In this document: positions 16,954-25,399 of the stretch, piece by piece
How the letters are laid out: each line of letters opens with the position of its first letter
Numbering within the stretch: position 1 is the stretch's first letter
Notes under the pieces: model-generated
Told to the model about the DNA's origin: nothing
Databases searched by the model: none
The model's input: only the letters and a program-made list of their open reading frames with translations
Position numbers and translations under genes: made by a program
DNA from: Planctomycetota bacterium
Lineage (GTDB): Bacteria; Planctomycetota; Planctomycetia; Gemmatales; Gemmataceae
NCBI GenBank assembly: GCA_029777335.1
Contig: JAKOSN010000138.1
Span: forward strand, 1-58,222
Direction of reading: 5' to 3'
Length of the DNA: 58,222 nucleotides

Positions 16954-18446
16954 GACGTTTCCTCCCCCTCGGTATCTGGACCGAGCAGGTCTGCCACTTC
17001 GCGGAGCAACCCCGCCCCTTCCTCGGGATGCACCATGTGCAAATAACTGGCATAGCCCCGCAGATAATCGCCAAAGCCTGGATTCCCGCGCGACTGGGAA
17101 GCCACCCCTTGCTGACGACAATTGTGCAGAATCGCTCGAAAACGCCGACGTTCCTCCCGGGGCACGCGCAGGTCGTCGTTGACCACCAGGCCCGTGACAA
17201 CCTGACGCTGCGAGGCACGAATGACCCGGAACTTGCGCTGGTTGATCAGAAAACCTTCCTGATGGCAGATCTGATCGACCCACCAGCGAAAGCGTCCCAA
17301 CGCAACGGGTGCCTCCTTGAAGGAGAAGGTCAGATCGTCGGCGTAGCGGGTGTACACCCCGCCGTTACGTTGGGCCAGCCCGGTCAAGCGCCGATCCAGG
17401 CGCCGACAAACCAGATTGGAGAGCGCGGGCGAGGTCGGGGCTCCCTGAGGGAGGAGCGCCGTTCCCCAGGAGCGGGAATCGTCGGTGTAGCAGCACAACC
17501 GCGCCAGGGTGGGAGCCACGTTGCGGGAGTCATCACTGTTGCGGAACGTGGCATCGCCCACGTGATAGCCCAGACTCGTAAAGAGACCGACCACCCGATA
17601 ATAGTGGATGGTCGGGAAGAAGTCGGTTAGATCGAACTTCAGTACAACGGCGGCGCCACGATGCGGCCTGGCATTGGTAACCGTGGAGCGCCCGGCGACA
17701 AAGCCGTGGGCAGCCTCGTGAGGAGCCACCCTGGCCAGGATCTTGTCGAGGAGGAGCCTTTGCACCCAGCGCAACTGAGCCTTTGGCGCGCTGATTGCCC
17801 GCTGGCTGCCGTCGCGCTTGGGGATGGTGAAGGTGGTGTAGGGACCATTCTCATTATCCGTGGCCAGAAGGAGGTAGCCCAGTTGTGCCTCGGAGCGAAT
17901 GCCCAGCAGCTGACGCATCTCCCCAACGTTGTTGAGCGGAGGCACGCCGTTTGCCTCCTGAATCCTGCGCCCCTGACGATGACGGTCCAGCCGATCGTTG
18001 ACAACCCCCTTGAACCACCCGGTCGGGTCCCAGGCGCCCTCGGGTTCGCGGGGAAGCGCTACCTCCTGCAGATGGGCACGCTGCACCAGTTGTTGAGCCT
18101 TGCGACGCACACTCAGGACGGCATCCTTGGCGAGTCGCCGATAGATGCGCGCCTGCGCCTCGGGGGGCATGTGCTGACTGGCGAAATAGAGCAGAGAGTG
18201 TTTGGCCCCGACCGTCCCCGCGAATAACTGGGGGAGTAGCCGCCAGACGCGCACACAGGCATCGTTCACGGCGCTATCGTACTCGCGAAAACAGCGCACC
18301 CGTTGCAGCAGGGAGTGCAAATGATAAAAGTGATTGGGCAGCTTGGCACAGACCTCCTCGATCTCCTTGAGAAGGTTGGCATCGCTTGTGGTGTTCGCAG
18401 GGAGGGGCCGGAGCACCCAGTGCGGGACCTGATCAACGTGCGACAT
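16950..18446 (-). CDS. Retron-type reverse transcriptase
   Basis: A 498-residue RNA-directed DNA polymerase with a 190-residue N-terminal extension, similar in layout to myxobacterial retron RTs. Fingers/palm motifs: TFTIPKRDGSQRAISAP (about 205-221), AHGFVAGRSTVTNARPH with the retron NAxxH signature at 258-262, FDLTDFFPTI (271-280, first catalytic Asp), QGAPTSP (334-340), YADD (368-371, catalytic) and the retron VTG signature at 417-419. QGxxxSP excludes a diversity-generating RT, and there is no maturase or endonuclease domain as in group II introns. The gene is followed with a 4-base overlap by an FGE-fold gene. Only 64 bases separate it from the divergent HEAT gene, so no obvious msr-msd RNA precedes it. 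Role in anti-phage defence is inferred from the retron family. Confidence 0.88.
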   Translation of the reverse strand: MSHVDQVPHWVLRPLPANTTSDANLLKEIEEVCAKLPNHFYHLHSLLQRVRCFREYDSAVNDACVRVWRLLPQLFAGTVGAKHSLLYFASQHMPPEAQARIYRRLAKDAVLSVRRKAQQLVQRAHLQEVALPREPEGAWDPTGWFKGVVNDRLDRHRQGRRIQEANGVPPLNNVGEMRQLLGIRSEAQLGYLLLATDNENGPYTTFTIPKRDGSQRAISAPKAQLRWVQRLLLDKILARVAPHEAAHGFVAGRSTVTNARPHRGAAVVLKFDLTDFFPTIHYYRVVGLFTSLGYHVGDATFRNSDDSRNVAPTLARLCCYTDDSRSWGTALLPQGAPTSPALSNLVCRRLDRRLTGLAQRNGGVYTRYADDLTFSFKEAPVALGRFRWWVDQICHQEGFLINQRKFRVIRASQRQVVTGLVVNDDLRVPREERRRFRAILHNCRQQGVASQSRGNPGFGDYLRGYASYLHMVHPEEGAGLLREVADLLGPDTEGEETS

Positions 18447-18487
18447 CGTAACGATCCGACAAGGGGAATCCTGGACAGTTCTGTCAC

Positions 18488-18516
18488 ACTATCCGCGGGC
18501 GTTCTCAGCGATGCAA
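18488..18516 (-). promoter_or_regulatory. Possible sigma-70 promoter of the RT-FGE operon
   Basis: On the minus strand TTGCAT and GATAGT are spaced by 17 bases, a moderate match to consensus. It would start transcription near 18480, about 34 bases before the RT start, and overlaps the start codon of the divergent HEAT gene. Confidence 0.3.
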
Positions 18517-20904
18517 GCAGAAACTTCAGCGCCAGTCCTGTTGCTCACCCACGCCTTGCGGCGTCCGGAAACTGCGATGGACGCGGCGCAGGCATTGCAT
18601 CACGTTGACCACCCGTCGGCCCTGGAAGGGTTGCTTGAACTGCTCCAGGATTCGCCCCTGGCGCGGCCAGCGCTGGCGGCGCTTGCGGCGCTGGCCACTC
18701 GCGACGATCCGCTGGTGTCCGAGGCACTTGTCCAGGTGATGCGCTCCAGTCTGCATCCATCCGTTCGGCTCGCTGCCCTCGAAGCGCTCCAGCGCCGACC
18801 TGACCCTCCGCAGGATTGCTTCCTTGATTGTATTCGCTCCGACCAGGCGTGGATTGTCCGTCGCGCAGCGGTCCGCGCCCTGGAGCATTGCTCGGCGTCG
18901 CTGCGTGGCGAACTGTGCATGGCGGCCTCGGATCCGCACTGGCGAGTGCGTCATGCCCTGATTCAGGTTCTCCTGGCCTGGGGGGAACAAGAAGCACGAT
19001 GCGCTCTGGACCAGCTTTCCCCCGCCCTGCGCACGGAGCCGCGCGTGCACGGAGTCGTCGCGTATCTCAATCAGCGCTGGGGGCATGAACCCGGTCCGAT
19101 TCCGCCTCCGGATGATCCGGCCTCGTGGTGCCCCTTCTGGGACTGGGACGAGGCGGTTCTGGCGCGTACCATGGAGGAGTTTGAGGACCGTGAAAGAAGA
19201 CAGCATGTTGACCTCGTCCCGCGCCTTCTGGCGATCAGCGAGGAGAAAGTTCACCCGGTCCTGATCAGCATTCTTCAGCGCTGGGGGAAGGCGGAGCACT
19301 TCGCCCTGGTGCTCACCCTGCTCGACGATCCGCGTCGAGGGCTGCGCTCCGTGGTCGAACGGCTTTTCCAGTCCCTGGACGACGATGACACCGAGGCAGT
19401 CGCTCGCCTGGTGTTGCACTCCTCCAGTGCCACCCCTGCGCAGCGGACGTGGGCTCTCGATCAGGTGGAAACGATCTTCCCTGCCCGCGAGGAAGAGGCG
19501 ATCCTGACCGCCCTGGTGGAGAACCTCGTTCGCGTGCCGGTGCCGGTGCAGGGAGCACTGGCGCGCTTGCTGGGGCGGTGGCGATTCCCCGGGGCGGTGT
19601 CAGCGCTGCGTGCCCTCCTTGGCGAGGCACAGCCACTCGTTCAATGTGCTGCCCTGCGCACCCTTGCGCAGCTGGGCGCCCTGGAGAAGGATGAAGCTAC
19701 CTGGTTGCCCTTGCTCCGTTCCCCGGATGAGCGGGTGCGTGCTGAGATGGTGCGCATTCTCGCCGGGAATGCAAGCCACCGGGAATGGCTGGAGCCGCTC
19801 CGCAGCGATCGCGCGACAGTGGTGCGTGTTGCCCTCGCCGAGGAGTTGGCGCGTTGCCCGGACCATCCCTGGCTGGCTGCCTTGCAGCAAGATCGGCATT
19901 CACAGGTGCGTGCCGCGGCGATCACTCCGGCCCGCGCGGAGGTAATTTGTCATAATCCAGAGTGTGAAAGTTCGTGGAAGGTGCGCAGTCTTGCCGCCCG
20001 CCTGGTGCGCATCCCCGTCTGGCAACTGGAGCCCAGGGAACCGTGGCAGCCCACTGTACCCGTTCACCCCGAGGCGCCAACGTTTGCACTCGAAACACCC
20101 CTCCTGGTTCAACCGCGCCTGCTGGGGGCGTCCCAGGCGAACGTCTCGGCGCTGGGAATTTCCGGGCACTATCTGTTACCTGTGGAGGGATTCGCGCGCG
20201 CCATGGAAGGCGGAGTGAATTGCTTCTTCTGGGAGCCGAATTATCTGACTCTAAATGACTTTGCCGGACGGATCTCTCCCAGGGGGCGCCATGCGCTGCA
20301 TTTTCTGGCCGGGACCTTCGAGGCGGAGCCCCGGCGGATTGCGCGTGATGTCGAGCGGGCCCTGCGGGTCTTGCACATTGAACGGTTGACGGTCTTTCTG
20401 CTTTTCTGGGTGCGTTCCTGGCGACGAGTTACTCCCGAGGTGCGCGCCACTCTGGAAGCCTTGAAAAAACAGGGAAAGATCGGTGACCATGGACTGTCCA
20501 CCCATGCACGCGGCCTGGCGCTTGAGGCACTGGAGGAAGGGTGGAATCCGATCATGGTGCGCCACAGTGCCGCGCATCGCGGCGCCGAGGAGAGGATCTT
20601 TCCCCTGGCCCGACAGCGGGGTGTCAGTCTAATCACCTTCAATAACACTTGTTATGGCCGTTTGCTGGTGTCGCAGGGGGGAGAGGCGGCGCCAACGCCC
20701 TCGGACTGCTATCGCTATGCACTTTCTCAGCCGGCTGTCAGCCTCTGCCTTTCCGCCCCGGCAACGCTCGCGCAGCTGGAGGAGAATCTCCGTGCCCTCC
20801 ATGATCCGGCATTGCCCGCCGACCGGCGTGACCTGCTCCTGCGTCAGGGGGCGCGCGTCTATGCCGAGGATGCCCTCTTTCGCCGCACCGTTCGCGCCCT
20901 GTGA
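18511..20904 (+). CDS. HEAT-repeat protein fused to a degenerate aldo/keto-reductase domain
   Basis: A 797-residue protein. Residues about 20-475 are HEAT/PBS-lyase-type helical repeats (PSALEGLLELLQDSPLARPA, HPSVRLAALEALQRR, AVSALRALLGEAQPLVQCAA). After a linker, residues about 540-770 follow an aldo/keto reductase barrel: LGISGHYLLP, GGVNCFFWEPNY, IARDVERALRVLHIERL, ALKKQGKIGDHGLSTHARG, PIMVRHSAAHRG, and PAVSLCLSAPATLAQLEENL. The usual catalytic Asp (expected in NxFDTA), Lys and His (expected in LLHRPD) are replaced (CFFW, LAGTF, LLFWV), so it is probably not an active reductase. It is transcribed divergently from the RT. No Shine-Dalgarno sequence is clear at 18511; an ATG at 18577 is an alternative. 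Confidence 0.72.
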   Translation: MQAETSAPVLLLTHALRRPETAMDAAQALHHVDHPSALEGLLELLQDSPLARPALAALAALATRDDPLVSEALVQVMRSSLHPSVRLAALEALQRRPDPPQDCFLDCIRSDQAWIVRRAAVRALEHCSASLRGELCMAASDPHWRVRHALIQVLLAWGEQEARCALDQLSPALRTEPRVHGVVAYLNQRWGHEPGPIPPPDDPASWCPFWDWDEAVLARTMEEFEDRERRQHVDLVPRLLAISEEKVHPVLISILQRWGKAEHFALVLTLLDDPRRGLRSVVERLFQSLDDDDTEAVARLVLHSSSATPAQRTWALDQVETIFPAREEEAILTALVENLVRVPVPVQGALARLLGRWRFPGAVSALRALLGEAQPLVQCAALRTLAQLGALEKDEATWLPLLRSPDERVRAEMVRILAGNASHREWLEPLRSDRATVVRVALAEELARCPDHPWLAALQQDRHSQVRAAAITPARAEVICHNPECESSWKVRSLAARLVRIPVWQLEPREPWQPTVPVHPEAPTFALETPLLVQPRLLGASQANVSALGISGHYLLPVEGFARAMEGGVNCFFWEPNYLTLNDFAGRISPRGRHALHFLAGTFEAEPRRIARDVERALRVLHIERLTVFLLFWVRSWRRVTPEVRATLEALKKQGKIGDHGLSTHARGLALEALEEGWNPIMVRHSAAHRGAEERIFPLARQRGVSLITFNNTCYGRLLVSQGGEAAPTPSDCYRYALSQPAVSLCLSAPATLAQLEENLRALHDPALPADRRDLLLRQGARVYAEDALFRRTVRAL

Positions 20905-20911
20905 CGACCAG

Positions 20912-22399
20912 TCAGGAACGCTCCAGCGCCGAGCGACCGGCTCGGATGAGTTGCCACAGTCCGCGCAGCCGTTCGCCGAGCGTGGGAGCGTGGCTCATGG
21001 TGAGCAAGCCAAGCAGCAGCTCGCGCTGGTTCTTGTGGGTGCCTGGAGCAAGGTCGTAGTGAGGACGAAACCGGCCGCCCTTCACGCTCACTGCTTGCGG
21101 AACGGTCATTTCCAGCAAGCCCTCCGCTCCCTGAGTCACGCCCCACCCGCTCTCCTTTACTCCGCCAAAGGGGGAAACCGGATGGGCGGTCGGCGCGATC
21201 ACATCGTTGATCGTCACCACTCCCGCGCGCAGTTTCTCCGCCAGTTCCAGGGCGCGCGGAATGTTGCGCGTGAAGATCGAAACACCAAGACCATAGGGGC
21301 AGCGCGCATCCTGGGCGAGGGCGTCGGTAAGGTTGTCGAAGGGGAGGATGCCGAGCAGCGGGGCAAATGGCGCCTCGCGCCAGAACGCCATCTCCGGGCG
21401 CACCTCCGTGAGCACGGTGGGGCAACAGGCGCTCGGATCGTCGGGTGGGGACGATGGGGTGCCCAGCAGATGGGCGCCGGCGGAGAGAGCCTGCTCCACC
21501 AGGGCGCGGGCCTGCTGCGCCTGGGAGGAGAGAGCCAGGCGCAGCGAGGGAGCGGTTGCCAGGAGCGGTTGCAGGGTTGCCTTGAAGGATTCATACCGCG
21601 AGTGATGGACAAACACCCGGCGAACCGCGATACACGTTTGCCCGCGATTGCCGGTCGCACCAAACCACGCGGCCCGGGCGGCCAGTTCCACATCGGCATC
21701 CTCCAGCACAAACATGGCGTCGAGCCCGGACAGTTCCAGGGTGGAACTGATCAAGCGTTCGCCCAGGCGCGTGGCAATGCGGCGTCCCGTCGAGGCAGCT
21801 CCGGTGAAGACGAGGTGATCGATGTCGGCTTCAAGAAGCTGGGCGCCCCCCTCGCGCGTGGCGGGGAGCCTCGTCACCAGTTCAGCGGGAAAACCGGCCT
21901 CGTGCACCAGTGCATGGAGGATCGTCGCGCTGACGGGTGCCACCTCGGAAGGTTTCCACACCACGCCGTTCCCGGCTGTCAACGCCTGCATCATCTGTAC
22001 GCCATTGAGAAAGAGCGGATAGTTCCAGGTGCCGATGATTCCCACCACCCCGCGCGGCCGACGATGAACCGTGTCGCGCTGTCCCCACATCCACAAGGGC
22101 CGATCCCAGAGCGAAACCTTGCGCGGGCGCAAGAGGCGCGCGGCATGCTTCTCCAGATAGCGACAGCCATCTGCCAGAGGGAGGAGTTCCCCGGCAATCA
22201 CCTCATCCTCCTGCTTGCCGATATCGCTGGCGACGGCGGCACAGAGCCGTTGCTGTTCCCGCACCAGGAGATGGCGCAAGGCCCGAACGGGTTGCAGACG
22301 TGCCTTGACCGTCGCCTGTTGCCAGCTGCGTTGGGCCTCACGACAGCGGGCTGTCACCTCACTCAGAGACAGTTCAGCAGTCAAGGTGGCAGTGCTCAT
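20912..22399 (-). CDS. Aldehyde dehydrogenase family protein
   Basis: A 495-residue NAD(P)+-dependent aldehyde dehydrogenase, oxidising an aldehyde to the acid. The ATG at 22399 with GAGGAG upstream is chosen over a much longer frame. Key elements are intact: the IGTWNYPLFL cofactor region, VWKPSEVAP, FTGAASTGRRI, the general-base Glu in LELSG, the nucleophilic Cys in NRGQTC, and NDVIAPTAHPVSPFGGVKESGWG near the end. The pattern resembles the class 3/CoxB-like fatty or aromatic aldehyde group with a hydrophobic C-terminal tail. Substrate is not predictable. It converges with the HEAT-AKR gene. Confidence 0.87.
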   Translation of the reverse strand: MSTATLTAELSLSEVTARCREAQRSWQQATVKARLQPVRALRHLLVREQQRLCAAVASDIGKQEDEVIAGELLPLADGCRYLEKHAARLLRPRKVSLWDRPLWMWGQRDTVHRRPRGVVGIIGTWNYPLFLNGVQMMQALTAGNGVVWKPSEVAPVSATILHALVHEAGFPAELVTRLPATREGGAQLLEADIDHLVFTGAASTGRRIATRLGERLISSTLELSGLDAMFVLEDADVELAARAAWFGATGNRGQTCIAVRRVFVHHSRYESFKATLQPLLATAPSLRLALSSQAQQARALVEQALSAGAHLLGTPSSPPDDPSACCPTVLTEVRPEMAFWREAPFAPLLGILPFDNLTDALAQDARCPYGLGVSIFTRNIPRALELAEKLRAGVVTINDVIAPTAHPVSPFGGVKESGWGVTQGAEGLLEMTVPQAVSVKGGRFRPHYDLAPGTHKNQRELLLGLLTMSHAPTLGERLRGLWQLIRAGRSALERS

Positions 22400-22489
22400 G
22401 AACGGGTTCGCTCCTCTGGTCAGTAGAATCGCTGCGGTTATGCTATCTTCTGCCCCAGGCTCTGGCGCCCTTGCTGTGGGAGATGTTCG

Positions 22490-23548
22490 ATGACCTTCGA
22501 TCCACTCGCTGCCCCGCCTTTCTGGACCGCTGATCTCCCCGGGATTGGGGGTAGACTGAAAGCGCAGCCCGAGGACTTCGAGGTCGAGGAGATCCCGGCC
22601 TATCCACCCTCGGGGAGCGGAGAGTTTCTCTATCTCTGGGTGGAAAAACGCGCCATGGGGGCGGAGTATTTTGTGCGGCAGGTCGCCCGGCGACTGGGCC
22701 TTCCGCCGACCGAGGTGGGAACCGCTGGCCTGAAGGATCGTCATGCGGTCACGCGACAGATGGTGTCGGTTCCGGCGACGGTCGAAGCGCGCTTGCCACA
22801 CCTGGAAGGCGAGGGCATCCGCGTGCTGAAGGTTGAACGCCACAGCAACAAACTGAAAATGGGACATCTCCATGGCAATCGCTTTCGCATTCTGATTCGC
22901 GACCCCCTGGCCGAGGCTGCGGAGCACTTGCCGGCGCTGCTGGAGCGCCTGCGCGCCACCGGCCAGCCGAATTTCTATGGCTCCCAGCGCTTTGGCCGCG
23001 AGGGCGAGACGGTGCTCCTGGGGCTGGCGCTAATGCGTGGCGAGCGCACGGTGCGGCCCAATCCTTTCCTGCGCAAACTCGCGCTGTCGGCAGTGCAATC
23101 AGCCCTCTTCAATTACTACCTGACGCGACGCATCGAGGATGGCCTCTTGCGTCAGGTTCTCCCAGGGGATGTGATGGCGCGCTGGCCCTTTGGTGGAATG
23201 TTCGTTGCGCACGACCTGTCCACCGAGCAGCAACGCTTCGAGGCGCGCGAGATTGTCTCTGCCGGTCCGATCTATGGGCGCAAGCATTTCCCCGCCGAGG
23301 GAGAAGCCCTGGCGCGCGAGGAGAGAGTGCTCCAGGAAGCCGGAGTGGTGCCGACGGTGTTCAACGCCTTCGGCAAGTTGATGCAGGGCACGCGGCGCCA
23401 CAATCTGATCTATCTCGATGATCTCTCCGCCGAGGTGGAGCCGGAGGGCGTTCGCTTCACCTTTACGCTCCCCTCTGGCAGTTATGCTACCGTTGTGCTT
23501 CGCGAAATCATGAAGAGCGAGGTTGCCTCGGCCGAGGAAGAGACCTGA
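22490..23548 (+). CDS. truD: tRNA pseudouridine synthase D
   Basis: Isomerises uridine 13 of tRNA-Glu to pseudouridine. The 352-residue protein has the TruD signature GTAGLKDRHAVTRQ with the catalytic Asp, the N-terminal PEDFEVEEIPAYPPSGSGEF, the PNFYGSQRFGR segment, and the C-terminal LPSGSYATVVLREI typical of the family. The ATG follows GGGAGATG. It is divergent from the aldehyde dehydrogenase gene, sharing a 90-base gap. A palindrome (CCTCGGCCGAGG) lies in its last codons. Confidence 0.92.
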   Translation: MTFDPLAAPPFWTADLPGIGGRLKAQPEDFEVEEIPAYPPSGSGEFLYLWVEKRAMGAEYFVRQVARRLGLPPTEVGTAGLKDRHAVTRQMVSVPATVEARLPHLEGEGIRVLKVERHSNKLKMGHLHGNRFRILIRDPLAEAAEHLPALLERLRATGQPNFYGSQRFGREGETVLLGLALMRGERTVRPNPFLRKLALSAVQSALFNYYLTRRIEDGLLRQVLPGDVMARWPFGGMFVAHDLSTEQQRFEAREIVSAGPIYGRKHFPAEGEALAREERVLQEAGVVPTVFNAFGKLMQGTRRHNLIYLDDLSAEVEPEGVRFTFTLPSGSYATVVLREIMKSEVASAEEET

Positions 23549-23571
23549 GGGAGGTCACCCCAAGAGTTGTT

Positions 23572-24288
23572 TCACTTCTTCTTGGAAGGCACCGGGAGTT
23601 TCAGATCGTCGCGTTTGAATTCGAGAGTCAGCTTCATTGCTGCGCCAGGTTTGACCTCGACGACTTCCCGGCGCACCATGCGCCCCTCGAAATGCTCCAC
23701 GTGCAGAGTGTACTTTCCCGGAGGGACCGCGGGCAGACGAAAGTTCCCCTGGGCATCACTTATCGTATAATACGGATGGTCAAAGACGTAAATCCACGCG
23801 GCCATGCTCGCATGAATCGGACAGCGCACCGAGATGGCCCGTCGGCTCTTCACAAAACGATGCTTGTAACTGTTCCCGGGGGCGGTGATCACATTGAAGG
23901 TGTTCTCGCCCTCTGCCGCGACGGCCTGCACACAGTGATTCGCCGAGTCGCTGTTCGTAAACTCCACTTCCTGCCCCGCCCGGAGGGCCAGCACATGCGG
24001 ACGGAAGAAGAAACCGCTCTGATCCATCGTTGCGAGCGGGGGTTTCTGTTTCTTTTCTTCTTCTGTCGCGCGCGCTCCTTCCAGCCAGATCAGCGCGTTC
24101 TTCAATCCCTTGGTGCGCGGATCGACCTCGATCAGTTCCCGCACGGTCCCTGCCTCGATCACGGGAATCCCGCGCGGTAACGGGCCGGTGTAGGTGACGG
24201 TTCCCTCGATCGGCACGGGTCGGGGAGACTCCGCGCGAGCGTGGGAGAGGATCAGCGCAAGCAGGAGCAGGACCAGCGAGCAGCGCAT
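23572..24288 (-). CDS. Exported cupredoxin-like protein with a carboxypeptidase-regulatory-like domain
   Basis: A 238-residue secreted protein (signal MRCSLVLLLLALILSHARA). Residues about 25-170 form a cupredoxin-like beta sandwich of the methylamine-utilisation/plastocyanin-like kind. Potential copper ligands are the His in NSDSANHCVQ and the Cys, His and Met in VRCPIHASM, a plausible type 1 site. Residues about 175-225 are an Ig-like carboxypeptidase-regulatory domain (TISDAQGNFRLPAVPPGKYTL). Electron transfer or a structural role in the periplasm is inferred. It converges with truD and is divergent from the hydrolase gene. Confidence 0.78.
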   Translation of the reverse strand: MRCSLVLLLLALILSHARAESPRPVPIEGTVTYTGPLPRGIPVIEAGTVRELIEVDPRTKGLKNALIWLEGARATEEEKKQKPPLATMDQSGFFFRPHVLALRAGQEVEFTNSDSANHCVQAVAAEGENTFNVITAPGNSYKHRFVKSRRAISVRCPIHASMAAWIYVFDHPYYTISDAQGNFRLPAVPPGKYTLHVEHFEGRMVRREVVEVKPGAAMKLTLEFKRDDLKLPVPSKKK

Positions 24289-24436
24289 CGGTGTTTTTCC
24301 TCAAGCAGAATCTGCCGAACTTCCTGGATGATACCGCGCTCCTCTTCAGCACGCAAAACTGGTTGCCGGATGTCGGCCCGAGCGCAACAATGAAAGGAGA
24401 GGCAGAGCGAGGCGCCGATCTCTCGACGGATGCGAA

Positions 24437-25399
24437 ATGCTGATGAACGACGAAGCAAGTTGCGAAAAAAGCTGCACCCTCAGCTGCGAGGGAACCTGTC
24501 CTTTCCACGAACACGGGGTGCCGAGTCTGGCCGAAGTGCTGGAACGCTTTGAGAAGGAGGCGCGCCAGGGGATCTGCGATACCGGTCGTTATCGCTGCAA
24601 CTATTTCTCGTGGGGCGAGGGCCCTCCGCTGGTTTTTGTGCATGGCCTGGCCGATAGCAGTCGGTCGTTTCTCTTTGTCAGTGCGCTCCTGTCGCGTTTC
24701 TTTCGGTGCATTGCCTACGACCTCCCCATGGGCGGGCGCGATGGGGCGAGGCTGGCGCGCTATCAGAACCAGGATCTGTGCGCCGATCTATGGGCCCTGC
24801 TCGATCATTTGCAACTCAAACAGAGCTATCTCTTCGGATCCTCGTTTGGTTCAACGATCGCACTGATGGCCCTCCATGCACGCCCCGAGCGCATCCCGCG
24901 GGCCATTCTTCAGGCGGGGTTGGCGCACAAACCACTGCGCGGGCTGGAACGCCCTCTGGCTCTGTTGCTGAGTTACCTGGGCGGGACGGTGGCCTCGCTC
25001 CCGGGGCGCCAACGCCTGATGGAGAAATTGCACCAGGCGGCCTTTGCCCAGCGTCCGCCTGATGTCTGGCGCTACTACCTCGATTACACCGGGCGCGTTC
25101 CGGTTCAGGCCCTCGGGCATCACGCGCGCTGGCTGCATCGCACCGATCTGCGTCCCTTGCTCCGGCAGATTCGCCAGCCGGTGCTTCTCCTCTCGGGCGA
25201 AACCGACACCGTGGTTGACGCGTCGTGTGCTGATCTCTTGATGCAGGAATTGCCCAACGGCGGACGCGTGATTCTCCAGGGGTGTGGCCACATCCCCAGC
25301 TACACGCACCCCGAAGCGCTGGCCGAGGTGGTCCGACGCTTTCTCTCCCCGACGCCAGCCCCCGCGCCGACCTGTTCTGCACTTAGCGAGCAATCCTGA
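24437..25399 (+). CDS. Alpha/beta hydrolase with a Cys-rich N-terminal tail
   Basis: A 320-residue serine hydrolase fold. LVFVHGLADSSRSF carries the oxyanion-hole HG, GSSFGS the nucleophilic Ser, SGETDTVVD the acid, and GCGHIPSYTHPE the catalytic His, so the triad looks complete. Substrate is unknown; esterase, lactonase or C-C hydrolase are all possible. The first 25 residues contain five cysteines and two histidines (CEKSCTLSCEGTCPFHEH), unusual for the family. Either ATG at 24437 or 24443 may be used. Its 3' end overlaps the convergent WD40 gene by 17 bases. Confidence 0.83.
   Translation: MLMNDEASCEKSCTLSCEGTCPFHEHGVPSLAEVLERFEKEARQGICDTGRYRCNYFSWGEGPPLVFVHGLADSSRSFLFVSALLSRFFRCIAYDLPMGGRDGARLARYQNQDLCADLWALLDHLQLKQSYLFGSSFGSTIALMALHARPERIPRAILQAGLAHKPLRGLERPLALLLSYLGGTVASLPGRQRLMEKLHQAAFAQRPPDVWRYYLDYTGRVPVQALGHHARWLHRTDLRPLLRQIRQPVLLLSGETDTVVDASCADLLMQELPNGGRVILQGCGHIPSYTHPEALAEVVRRFLSPTPAPAPTCSALSEQS

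Noticed and set aside
16000..18446. Diversity-generating retroelement (RT plus FGE/C-type-lectin variable protein)
   Set aside because: DGR RTs typically have an [IVL]GxxxSQ motif in RT motif 4, whereas this RT has QGAPTSP together with retron NAxxH and VTG signatures. No template/variable repeat pair was seen at the end of the FGE gene.
20654..22426. 590-residue plus-strand ORF opposite the aldehyde dehydrogenase
   Set aside because: It is the antisense shadow of a well-supported aldehyde dehydrogenase with intact catalytic motifs.
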